Positions 56,935 to 64,000 of a stretch of 64,000 nucleotides of DNA are shown piece after piece; position 1 is the stretch's first letter, and each line of letters opens with the position of its first letter. The notes beneath the pieces were generated by a model. It was not told the origin of the DNA. It did no database searches and saw only the letters and a program-made list of their open reading frames with translations. Where the stretch lies: positions 142,829 to 206,828 of the forward strand of contig CAYFWB010000002.1 of assembly GCA_964346765.1 (NCBI GenBank). Reading direction: 5' to 3'. Source of the stretch: JBGSPQ01 sp964346765. Lineage in GTDB: Bacteria; Patescibacteriota; Gracilibacteria; UBA1369. Made by a program: the position numbers and the translations under genes.

Positions 56935-57046
56935 AATTAAACTTTTCACTGTCTACATAGACAGTATAGACATAAAGTTGACACTGTCTACTTTAATTCT
57001 AGCAAAATGTCTACACCTGTCCAGACCGCGTCCACACGTGTAGACA
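56664..57046. promoter_or_regulatory. Array of 17 TGTCTA/TAGACA motifs in and upstream of the HTH gene
   Basis: Hexamers start at 56664, 56682, 56688, 56706, 56718, 56724, 56745, 56766, 56868, 56883, 56916, 56951, 56959, 56968, 56986, 57008 and 57041. Many are the heptamer GTAGACA. Four form inverted pairs: TGTCTATAGACA (twice), TGTCTACATAGACA, and TGTCTACT/AGTAGACA with a five-base gap (56868-56888). Random expectation is about 0.2 in this length. One copy serves as a likely -35 (TAGACA, 16 bases, TATACT) of the HTH gene. The array spans coding and non-coding DNA, so it is not just protein repetition. Confidence 0.85.
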
Positions 57047-57083
57047 TTTCTGATAAGACAGTCAAAAAAATCCTGCCGCCCTG

Positions 57084-57111
57084 TTTACTTTTTGAGATGT
57101 TTGGATATAAT
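57084..57111 (+). promoter_or_regulatory. Promoter of the 57148 SLH gene
   Basis: TTTACT (57084-57089), 16-base spacer, TATAAT (57106-57111), start near 57118. It lies just beyond the motif array, so the array may also control this gene. Confidence 0.55.
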
Positions 57112-57147
57112 TAGCTTTAGTAATTATTTTTTTATTTATCGGTGTTA

Positions 57148-57912
57148 ATGCGTAGGGAAAAAATAATTGTGGGTATTTTTACGCTGATTATATCTTGCGG
57201 AATATTTGGCGGTCTTGCTAATGCCAAAGTAATGAATGGCGGTTTTTTAGCCGACTTTTCAGATGTTTTGATGGAAAAACTGCTTATTGGCGATAATGAT
57301 TATCCTTCAAAAGTGATGGCCAGGGGAGAGGCGGTAAACCGAATTGTCGAGGCGTTTGATCTTAAGACCGAAAAATCGGCATATATAGCCGACTGTATGG
57401 CCCACGCGGATGAATGTTTTTTTGTTTTTTCGGCAATGTCGGATTTTGACGGCATAACTTTTCAGCCTCTGCGGCTTTACCCGGATGTAAAAGAAAATTT
57501 TCGTTATTATGACGCGATAAATATCGCTTCTATCTTGGGTCTGGCGCATGGGTATTTGAATGAAAAAGGCACTCCTTTTAAGCCTGAGCACGTGATAACA
57601 CGTATTCAGGCCTTGAAAATCGTGATGGCGTCCGCCGAAATGATTCAATGGAAAGAACGATTCGAGCTGGATGGTACTTCTGAAAAATTGCCATTTAAAG
57701 ATGTTAATGCAAGTGATCCGGCTATGTGGTGGTATCCCAGATATCTTGCAACGGCTCTTGATAAAGGGATTATTGATGAGTACGAATATTTTAGGCCAAA
57801 TGAACCTATTACGCTTTCGGAATTGGCTGAAATGGTTGACAACACACTTAAGTATAAAGAAGATAGCGCCGATGATACGCAAATATACGCACGAGGAGAT
57901 TCAGAGAGGTAA
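57148..57912 (+). CDS. SLH-domain exported protein
   Basis: A 254-residue protein with a signal peptide (residues 1-26, IVGIFTLIISCGIFGGLANA) and two or three S-layer-homology repeats: about 105-170 (LRLYPDVKENFRYYDAINIA, KPEHVITRIQALKIVMA) and 175-240 (LPFKDVNASDPAMWWYPRYL, FRPNEPITLSELAEMV). It has no other domain, so it may be a small wall-binding adaptor. The start is ATG 57148; GTG 57142 is possible. Its last 41 bases overlap the next gene in another frame. The 3' tail after the SLH region is acidic. Confidence 0.82.
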   Translation: MRREKIIVGIFTLIISCGIFGGLANAKVMNGGFLADFSDVLMEKLLIGDNDYPSKVMARGEAVNRIVEAFDLKTEKSAYIADCMAHADECFFVFSAMSDFDGITFQPLRLYPDVKENFRYYDAINIASILGLAHGYLNEKGTPFKPEHVITRIQALKIVMASAEMIQWKERFELDGTSEKLPFKDVNASDPAMWWYPRYLATALDKGIIDEYEYFRPNEPITLSELAEMVDNTLKYKEDSADDTQIYARGDSER

Positions 57913-58423
57913 ACCTTTGCCCGAAGAGGTGAAGTCTTTTAAACGTACGCCGGTAAGCGTTGTCTTGAACGATATCCGCAGTTTATACAATGTGGGAGCG
58001 ATGTTTCGCACCTGCGACGCGACTTTGGCCGAAAAAATGTTTTTGTGCGGGATCACCGGTCATCCACCCAGAAAAGAGATTGATAAGGTGGCCCTGGGAG
58101 CCGTAGAAGTTGTGCCATGGAGTTATTTGCCGTCCGCGAAGGAAACTCTTCTTAAACTCAAAGAAAAGGGGGTTAAAATTGTGGCGCTTGAGCTTGCAGA
58201 GGGAAGCGTGCATTTTAAGGAATTTGATTTTCCTTTTCCGATGGCTCTGGTGGTGGGTAACGAAGTGGAAGGGATTTCGGATGAATTGATGAAACTGGTT
58301 GATTATTGTGTATCCATTCCCATGTTGGGACGGGCCAATTCTTTGAATGTGGCGACCGCTTTTGGTATTGTCGCCTACGAAATTTTGCATCAATACAATG
58401 AAAAAAACACAAATCACAATTGA
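57872..58423 (+). CDS. SpoU/TrmH-family RNA 2'-O-methyltransferase
   Basis: A 183-residue SPOUT methyltransferase acting on tRNA or rRNA ribose. Motif 1 LNDIRSLYNVGAMFRTCDA (about 24-42), motif 2 MALVVGNEVEGISDELM and motif 3 IPMLGRANSLNVATAFGIV form the trefoil-knot SAM site. The protein consists of the catalytic domain only, without an N-terminal substrate-binding domain, so the target is unknown (TrmL- or TrmH-like). The frame is open further upstream over the SLH gene, but this ATG fits the family start. It overlaps ybeY by 26 bases. Confidence 0.92.
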   Translation: MIRKYTHEEIQRGKPLPEEVKSFKRTPVSVVLNDIRSLYNVGAMFRTCDATLAEKMFLCGITGHPPRKEIDKVALGAVEVVPWSYLPSAKETLLKLKEKGVKIVALELAEGSVHFKEFDFPFPMALVVGNEVEGISDELMKLVDYCVSIPMLGRANSLNVATAFGIVAYEILHQYNEKNTNHN

Positions 58424-58862
58424 TTTTGAAAATTTTACACCGCTAAACGGCTTTAATAAGGCGCTTTTTGCCAAATATTTGCCACGGGCGGAAAAAATCC
58501 TGCAAAAAGAAGGGGTTGAAAACATTACGGGGAGGATTGGTTTAAGCCTTGTTAACGACCAAACAATCCGCAAAATCAATAAAAAATACCGGGAAAAAAA
58601 TGCCCCCACGGATGTTGTTTCTTTGAGCTGGATTGAAAATGAGTTTGCTGTAAGCGCTTTTGACGGCGCGGACAACCTGCTGGGCGAAATTTTTATTTCT
58701 GTTGATACGGCCGAAAAACAGGCCGGCGAATATGGATGGAGCTTGAAAGAAGAATTGCTTTTCCTGTTTGTACACGGACTGTTGCATGTTTTTGGTTTTG
58801 ATCACCTGAACGAGCGTGATAAAAAAACGATGTTTGCTCTGCAGGATGAGATTTTGGCTTAG
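58398..58862 (+). CDS. ybeY: rRNA maturation endoribonuclease YbeY
   Basis: A 154-residue zinc-dependent RNase for 16S rRNA 3'-end maturation and ribosome quality control. The hallmark HGLLHVFGFDH (H-x3-H-x5-H) near residues 115-125 is intact, preceded by TDVVSLSW and LLGEIFISVDTA. The ATG at 58398 lies inside the 3' end of the methyltransferase gene, indicating translational coupling of two RNA-modifying functions. Confidence 0.94.
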   Translation: MKKTQITIDFENFTPLNGFNKALFAKYLPRAEKILQKEGVENITGRIGLSLVNDQTIRKINKKYREKNAPTDVVSLSWIENEFAVSAFDGADNLLGEIFISVDTAEKQAGEYGWSLKEELLFLFVHGLLHVFGFDHLNERDKKTMFALQDEILA

Positions 58863-58924
58863 GATCAGCTCCCATTGCTCTCCGGGTTTGTCCGCAAAAA
58901 ACGGGTATTTTTTGGATGCCATAT

Positions 58925-58953
58925 TTGCATTGTTATTTTTTTTATGGTATAAT
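58925..58953 (+). promoter_or_regulatory. Promoter of the SLH protein operon
   Basis: TTGCAT (58925-58930), 17-base spacer, TATAAT (58948-58953) preceded by TGG, an extended -10. Start near 58960. Confidence 0.65.
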
Positions 58954-58995
58954 TTACTGATTGTCATTTAAATTTATATTATAAAAAACAAAAAC

Positions 58996-60924
58996 ATGGA
59001 TATTAAAAATGTCTTTTCAAAAATCGGGGCTAAAAAAATATATCTGACTTTGGGCGGAGTGTTTTTGGTTGCGATTGTGGCCGGCGCGATGTTTCTGCCG
59101 GGCGCGCTTTTTAGGGGGGAGGTGCCAACTCCGGGGATACCGGAGATAGATCTTAAATGTAAAGCTGTGCCAAATCCCGCTTTCAAAGGTAATGAAGTTA
59201 AATGGATTGCGGAAATCAAGAAATCGTCACAAGATGATTTTTCGGTTGTAGATTCTGAAGACTCAGTACATTGGACGGGTGATGTTGGAGAAAATGGAGC
59301 GCCGATAGAACCTGAAGAGAATATAACTATTGGTAGTAAAAAGATGGGATCTTCAATTACGGTAACTTATCCGGAAGATTATGAAAATAATAAGGCAAGC
59401 GCCAAGGCTACATTTATAACTTCTTCATATTATCATTTTCCAGCTGAATGCGAGGTCGAACTATTAGACCCCATCGTTATTCCTCCTCCAGAAACAAAAA
59501 AAGTGGTGATTGACCATCCCGAAACCGATTCAAATAAAATTGCAATACCTTCAAAAACGGAAGATACAGCTAAACTTCCGTCATCACCTTCCAAAAGCCA
59601 ATATAGTTTGAGATGTTCACCAAATGTATCGAAAACAGAAACAGGAAAATCTGTTGAGTGGAAAGCGGTATTGCATCCAGCAGTGAAGGGGGTGGAATAT
59701 ACCTGGGTGGGTAATGGTATTAAGACTAGAAAAAACGATACCGGCACTTTGGAAATAAGATATTCGACTGCAGGTGAGAAGTCTGCCTCTGTGACTGTTT
59801 CCAAGGGCAAGGGGTCATCCGTTCTTGATCCTGGCACTAGCGGAACACTAACCATGGATTGTGGTACTGTAACTGTTGTGGAAGCTCCTCCCGCACCGGA
59901 TCCTTTGGCGGTTGCCTGCTCGGTGGCGACCGATACCATTGAATCGGGTGATACGGTTACATGGACCGCGAACGCTTCGGGAGGGGAAGACGATTATTCC
60001 TATTTGTGGACCGGAGATAAAATTGACGATAAAACTACAAAATCGGTGCAGGCCGTCTTTACTCAAAAACCTCAATCTGATTCATTTAAAGTGCGTGTTG
60101 ATTCCGGCACTGAATCAGAAACTGTCACTTGTCCCCAGCTTACGTACGTGGAATCCACTCAAGAACAAGAAGAAGATAAGACGGAAGAGACAGATGCTGA
60201 GGAGGGAGATGCTGAAGAGACAGATGCTGAGGAGGCAGATGCTGAAGAGGCAGATGCTGAAGAGACAGATGCTGAGGAGGCAGATGCTGAGGAGGCAGAT
60301 GCTGAGGATTTGGAAGAAGAAGATACCGGCGAGTTGAGTAAATGCCCCGGAGTATATTATCCTTCCGATATCGAAGGGCACTGGGCGGAAGATTACATTA
60401 AAAGAGGATATGACTACTGTCTGTTTAAGGGCGTGGGAGGTAAATTTTTTCCGGACAGGAACGCCACCAGAATAGAAGCTGCGTCTATGATTCTGTATTC
60501 CAAAGACAAGCAGCCTTCCCAAACCTGCACAACGCTTGCCTGTCTTACGCCTTTTAACGACTTGCAATACGAAGAACAAGGAGCAATTTTGAATCCCTTA
60601 TATTTTGAATCACTGATAGAAGGATATCCCAATAATCAGTTTCGCCCTCAAACGCTAATTACACGTGCAGAGGTCGCTTCGCTGATTGTGAGGGCGTTTT
60701 TTGAGCCGTTTGGACGGGAATGCTACGACCCGCACTGTGGTGCCGGATGGCCCGACAATTTCTTTATAGATATTACCGAAACCTGGCAGGGTAGATATAT
60801 CCGCGTGCTCTGGGATCTTAGAATTATGACGGGGTCGGGTCCGAACAGGGTTGATCCGAACAGATCCATCACACGAGCCGAAATGGCCAAAATGATTGTA
60901 CTGGCGTATGAGGAGACTCACTAA
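58996..60924 (+). CDS. SLH-domain envelope protein with Ig/PKD-like domains and acidic repeats
   Basis: A 642-residue protein. The N-terminal membrane anchor (about residues 12-34) ends in the motif FLPGALFRGE shared with the next gene. Three Ig/PKD-like domains follow (about 45-150, 195-290, 300-385), each with paired Cys or a Trp-Lys-Ala type strand (SVEWKAVLHPA, DTVTWTANAS). Residues about 395-437 repeat the pentad EEADA/EETDA encoded by 15-base DNA repeats. Three SLH repeats (about 447-640; YYPSDIEGHWAEDYIKRGYD, IEGYPNNQFRPQTLITRAEV, VDPNRSITRAEMAKMIVLAY in parts) end the protein. It probably spans from membrane to wall. It is first of three tandem related genes. Confidence 0.88.
   Translation: MDIKNVFSKIGAKKIYLTLGGVFLVAIVAGAMFLPGALFRGEVPTPGIPEIDLKCKAVPNPAFKGNEVKWIAEIKKSSQDDFSVVDSEDSVHWTGDVGENGAPIEPEENITIGSKKMGSSITVTYPEDYENNKASAKATFITSSYYHFPAECEVELLDPIVIPPPETKKVVIDHPETDSNKIAIPSKTEDTAKLPSSPSKSQYSLRCSPNVSKTETGKSVEWKAVLHPAVKGVEYTWVGNGIKTRKNDTGTLEIRYSTAGEKSASVTVSKGKGSSVLDPGTSGTLTMDCGTVTVVEAPPAPDPLAVACSVATDTIESGDTVTWTANASGGEDDYSYLWTGDKIDDKTTKSVQAVFTQKPQSDSFKVRVDSGTESETVTCPQLTYVESTQEQEEDKTEETDAEEGDAEETDAEEADAEEADAEETDAEEADAEEADAEDLEEEDTGELSKCPGVYYPSDIEGHWAEDYIKRGYDYCLFKGVGGKFFPDRNATRIEAASMILYSKDKQPSQTCTTLACLTPFNDLQYEEQGAILNPLYFESLIEGYPNNQFRPQTLITRAEVASLIVRAFFEPFGRECYDPHCGAGWPDNFFIDITETWQGRYIRVLWDLRIMTGSGPNRVDPNRSITRAEMAKMIVLAYEETH
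60181..60306 (+). repeat. 15-base tandem repeats encoding EEADA/EETDA
   Basis: About eight copies of a GCTGAGGAGGCAGAT-type unit inside the preceding gene, encoding an acidic pentad. The copies differ by A/G at fixed positions, so the tract evolves by slippage and point change. Confidence 0.85.
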
Positions 60925-60950
60925 GAATCAACGTAAATCATTAATACAAA

Positions 60951-62683
60951 ATGGATATTAAATCATTGATTCAAAACAGAAGGATTCTGATCACCCTGGG
61001 GGGAGTGTTGGTGGTGGCGGTTGTGATGGGTGCAATTTATTTGCCGGGAACGCTTTTTAGGGGGGCGCTTACTCCTACCAATAAAATAACAACCGTTTCA
61101 CCGATTGAAACCGAACCGAATGCTACCAAACAGCCGATCAGCTCTAAATTGAATACTGTTACAATGACGGACAATACCACCACTACAAAAACCGCTGATG
61201 TTCCTTCCAATGTGGCCTCTGATGATGTTTCTGATGATGAAAAATCGTCTATGGACGCCGATTCTACTACGGACAGTACCGCCACTACAGAAACCGCTAA
61301 TGTTCCTTCCAATGTGGCCTCTGATGATGAAGACGATACTACCACCGAAACGGTAACCGAAGAAGAATTGACAACGCCTGGCTTTACTTATGTGGAAACT
61401 CTTTCCGTGGCCGAAGATGATACTAATACGTTTTCGCCGGATCAGAGACCGGCCTCCGATACGACTACGGAATACACTTTGAATTGTGAACCGGTTTCTC
61501 TTTCCGATTTGCAGGATTTTAGGGCAGGCCACGAAATGCAGTGGAAAGCCGAAATCACACCGGCAACTAACCAAAAACTTTATTATACCTGGAAAGGAGA
61601 CGAACTGCCTGATAAAAGTGGCAATCCGGTAAACGCCCTTTATGAAGAAGCCGGCAATTATTATGTGACTGCTGTTGCCACCCCCACCAATAATACACTT
61701 ACAACGAATGTTACGCGCCCCATTAAAGAGCCTATTAGTGACAGCTGTTCGGTGGAAATTTTGCCGGAGGAGGAAGAAACGGTTTCGGCGAAGGAAGAAA
61801 CCGCCCAGGATGACAAAGAAACCGCCCAGGATGACGAAGAAACCGCCCAAGATGACGAAGAAACCGCCCANNNNNNNNNNNNNNNNNNNNNNNNNNNNNN
61901 NNNNNNNNNNNNNNNNNNNNNNNNNNNNNNNNNNNNNNNNNNNNNNNNNNNNNNNNNNNNNNNNNNNNNNATGACGAAGAAACCGCCCAGGATGACGAAG
62001 AAACCGCCCAGGATGACGAAGAAACCGCCCAGGATGACGAAGAAACAACGGTTACTCAAGTTCCGACTACTCAAACGACAACAACCGCCGCTCAAAATTT
62101 GAGCGCCTGCGGTACTCCTTATCCCGACGACATTTCCGGCCACTGGGCTGAATCTTATATCAAGAAAGGATATGATTTATGTCTGTTTAAAGGTATTGAC
62201 GGCAAGTTCCATCCGGATTGGGAAATTTACCGAATAGAGGCGGCTTACATGCTGTTGTACTCTCTGGGAATGGAGCCGGACGAAGGTTGCTTTAATAATA
62301 GCTGTGGCACTCCTTTTATGGATTTGACCAGTATTGAAGAAGGCGCCGTTTTACGCCCGCTGTTTTTGGAGGAATTGATTGAAGGTTACGGCAGAACAAT
62401 TTTTAAGCCACATGGATTTTTAACGCGCGCCGAAGCTTCGGCGATGGTGGTGAAGGCGTTTTTTGAGCCGTTTGAGGGATGTTATACGCCAAACTGCGGA
62501 GCGGGACACCCAAACAATTTCTTTAACGATATTAATGATATGTGGCAGGGGCGATATATACGCGTACTTTGGGATAAAGGAATTGTGACCGGAGCGGGAC
62601 CGGGGCGTGTTGAACCCAACAATTACATCACGCGCGCCGAAATGGCAAAGATGATAGTGATGGCACATGAACAGACTCAATAA
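60951..62683 (+). CDS. SLH-domain envelope protein interrupted by an assembly gap
   Basis: A paralogue of the preceding gene: N-terminal anchor ending YLPGTLFRGA, a Thr/Asp/Ser-rich linker with duplicated VPSNVASDD, an Ig-like domain (about residues 180-275), acidic repeats EETAQDD, then SLH repeats (CGTPYPDDISGHWAESYIKK, VEPNNYITRAEMAKMIVMAH in parts). A run of 100 N (61871-61970) lies in the acidic repeat; before it the frame is that of base 60951, after it the frame is shifted, and the SLH frame runs back open to the gap. This is one gene whose true repeat length differs from 100 bases by a non-multiple of three, not a frameshift mutation. The actual copy number is unknown. Confidence 0.8.
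61797..62046 (+). repeat. 21-base tandem repeat (EETAQDD) containing an assembly gap
   Basis: The unit GAAGAAACCGCCCAGGATGAC recurs before and after the gap, almost identical in each copy. Short-read collapse of the repeat explains the N run at 61871-61970. Confidence 0.9.
61871..61970. other. Assembly gap (100 N)
   Basis: Exactly 100 N, the conventional scaffold placeholder for unknown length, inside the 21-base repeat. Confidence 0.99.
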
Positions 62684-62705
62684 ATATAAATATAAATATA
62701 AATAT
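62681..62705. repeat. Short AT tandem repeat (period six) before the 62730 gene
   Basis: TAAATA repeated about four times, starting at the stop codon of the SLH gene. It lies where a promoter or leader would be and could vary in length by slippage. Confidence 0.7.
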
Positions 62706-62729
62706 TTTTAATCCTTAAAAAATTCAATT

Positions 62730-63902
62730 ATGAAATTTTTAAAGAAAAAACCAAATAAATTCCGCCTTACTGTTCTGGTATTGGCGGTAGTCGCCCTGTT
62801 GGCGGTGATTTTTGTTGCCTGGCAAAACAATTACGGCAACCTATTTAGCGGTCATTTTATGCGGTTCAGTCCAACACTTAATCGCACTGAAACCGTAACT
62901 CCAAGTTATTCCATTTCTGATAAAACAGATGAATTAACTATTAATCAGCAGAGGAGGGATGATATATTAGCTAAATCTGACGTAACAGATATTGATCTGC
63001 CAGATTCTGATCAACCAAATGAATCAACTATTAATCAGCAGGAGGATGACATATTAGCTACATCTGACGCAAAAGATATTAATCTGCCAGATACGGTATC
63101 AATAGATACAGTTAAAACAACAACTTCTTCCGAAAGGTCCTATGAGTCCTTAGATATAATTGAAACAGAAACACCAATAATTGATTACGTTTCTGTTAAT
63201 CAGTTAGTATTCAATCCCGATAAAGAGGGTGTAAATATAACATGGAATATGGAAGGAATATCTCCCGCCACAAAGTTGTATATCTTTATCACCAATTCAG
63301 AAGGCAGTAATATTTTTAGAAAGCAGTTTACTTCTACGGAAGACCCGTCTTATTTGAAACCGGGCGAGCATAGCTGGTACTGGGACGGGAAAGGTTATAA
63401 GGGGGACCCTGTTCCCTATAATAGTTATCGGATCCAGGTTTATGGCAAAAGAAATACAGATAACATTGCCCCAAATTATGCGTCGGCTACAGCTGTCCCG
63501 CCCATGATAACAAGGCAGGGTGATGCTTCCACGCCAACCTGGCCATATACTGAACCCACCCTTGGTGGGCTGAGACTGATTAGTAAAAGTATTGACTCTT
63601 CGGGATATCAGTTCAATATAGTGTTCGCTTTTGAACTACATAAAACTTCGGGTGATAATGTTGTAAAGGTAGACTTTAGAACTACGGAAGGTTCAACTTT
63701 ACAGTCATTCCAGGTAAAAGATCTGCCAGCCGGCACATATTACTACGAGTGGGACGGTAAGAGATATGATGGAGAAACGGTTAAACCGGGACCAATGTCC
63801 GGAAAGAGTTTCCGATTTGCTGTTTCCGGTACTGAAAATGGCGTAAAGATGAATGAAACTGGGCATAAAGCGGTTATTGAGCCTTTTTCTGGAAGCTACT
63901 AA
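62730..63902 (+). CDS. Membrane-anchored protein with two FlgD/Ig-like domains
   Basis: A 390-residue protein with an N-terminal membrane helix (about residues 12-31, LTVLVLAVVALLAVIFVAWQ), a polar linker with an internal duplication of about 30 residues (ESTINQQEDDILATSD), and two FlgD-like Ig domains (about 150-235 and 270-375) marked by GEHSWYWDGKGYKG and GTYYYEWDGKRYDG. It lacks SLH repeats, unlike its two upstream neighbours, but shares their anchor-linker layout. It is followed by a strong terminator. A role in surface assembly is likely; no specific function is known. Confidence 0.82.
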   Translation: MKFLKKKPNKFRLTVLVLAVVALLAVIFVAWQNNYGNLFSGHFMRFSPTLNRTETVTPSYSISDKTDELTINQQRRDDILAKSDVTDIDLPDSDQPNESTINQQEDDILATSDAKDINLPDTVSIDTVKTTTSSERSYESLDIIETETPIIDYVSVNQLVFNPDKEGVNITWNMEGISPATKLYIFITNSEGSNIFRKQFTSTEDPSYLKPGEHSWYWDGKGYKGDPVPYNSYRIQVYGKRNTDNIAPNYASATAVPPMITRQGDASTPTWPYTEPTLGGLRLISKSIDSSGYQFNIVFAFELHKTSGDNVVKVDFRTTEGSTLQSFQVKDLPAGTYYYEWDGKRYDGETVKPGPMSGKSFRFAVSGTENGVKMNETGHKAVIEPFSGSY

Positions 63903-63927
63903 ATCTGATATATAGATAAATAGTTGT

Positions 63928-63967
63928 AAGTAGCAGTGTCACGAATGTTAGTGGCGCTGCTACTTTT
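63928..63967 (+). terminator. Terminator after the 62730 gene
   Basis: AAGTAGCAGTGTCAC pairs with GTGGCGCTGCTACTT (two G-T pairs) around an eight-base loop, followed by TTG. The 3' arm is part of a tandem repeat. Confidence 0.75.
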
Positions 63968-64000
63968 GTTAGTGGCGCTGCTACTTTTGTTAGTGGCGCT
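63947..64000. repeat. 21-base tandem repeat running off the window end
   Basis: GTTAGTGGCGCTGCTACTTTT occurs twice completely (63947-63967, 63968-63988) and a third time partly (63989-64000). It duplicates the 3' arm of the terminator. Its continuation is beyond the window. Confidence 0.85.

Noticed and set aside
60181..62046. CRISPR-like or non-coding repeats
   Set aside because: The 15- and 21-base units are multiples of three, in frame, and encode acidic linkers between recognised domains.
61098..62048. Minus-strand open frames across the gapped SLH gene
   Set aside because: They are antisense to the repeat and run through the N stretch, which hides stop codons.
63947..64000. CRISPR array
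   Set aside because: The 21-base units are directly adjacent with no spacers, and no cas gene is present.
1..64000. UGA recoded as glycine (Gracilibacteria/Absconditabacteria code)
   Set aside because: UGA ends intact genes (O-antigen ligase, yraN, first DUF881 gene), and conserved glycines are not encoded by TGA in the genes read.

Overview
The window looks like part of a small, reduced bacterial chromosome, most likely of the Candidate Phyla Radiation (Patescibacteria) and perhaps Peregrinibacteria-like. That placement is an inference from gene content: a partial biosynthetic repertoire, S-layer-homology (SLH) proteins with N-terminal membrane anchors, scattered competence and type IV pilus genes, many unrecognised small proteins, and almost no Shine-Dalgarno sequences. 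UGA is an ordinary stop here (O-antigen ligase gene at 51510-51512, yraN at 46452-46454), which argues against the UGA=Gly lineages (Gracilibacteria, Absconditabacteria). No rRNA, ribosomal protein, CRISPR array or intact transposase was seen.

Layout. 1-4.7 kb: aminotransferase (cut by the window edge), glutamate dehydrogenase and pyruvate phosphate dikinase, an amino-acid/PEP carbon module. 4.8-17.6 kb: NAD kinase with a glycosyltransferase, a four-helix membrane protein, a zinc-ribbon protein, PcrA helicase, an L,D-transpeptidase, an nrdR-dgt nucleotide pair, a Xer recombinase, ftsE, purM and small unknowns. 17.6-26.9 kb: dprA, pilB, nusA, recX-recA, a YmdB-type phosphodiesterase, an S41 protease and an orphan OmpR-type DNA-binding domain. 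27-34.3 kb: tRNA-Ser(UGA), a large membrane-anchored protein with acidic repeats, a nitroreductase, an SLH/beta-propeller protein, tRNA-Ser(GCU) and tRNA-Cys(GCA). 34.3-46.8 kb: an arginyl-tRNA synthetase with an N-terminal B3/4 domain, an LPXTG surface protein, the main sigma factor, a decayed type IV secretion ATPase, a ComEC-like hydrolase, murA, comM, a PEGA protein and yraN. 46.9-56.3 kb: dnaB, lysS, O-antigen ligase, guaA, murI and two DUF881 proteins. 56.3-64 kb: a membrane-anchored HTH protein embedded in a dense array of one DNA motif, then SLH proteins, a SpoU methyltransferase, ybeY and three tandem envelope proteins with an assembly gap inside a repeat.

Most notable points. (1) The hexamer TGTCTA/TAGACA occurs 17 times in 383 bp across the 5' half and promoter region of a gene encoding an HTH-coiled coil-transmembrane protein, suggesting a self-regulatory or DNA-tethering (centromere-like) locus. 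(2) Perfect hairpin palindromes with four-base GGNN loops sit in frame inside two housekeeping genes, comM and lysS, like protein-coding palindromic elements. (3) ArgRS carries an extra B3/4-type tRNA-editing domain. (4) recA has a near-consensus promoter whose 17-base spacer is filled by an 18-bp palindromic operator candidate.

Many promoters match TTGACA-N16-18-TATAAT closely enough to decide start codons, and several transcripts appear to have very short or no leaders. All calls come from reading the sequence; no database search was possible.
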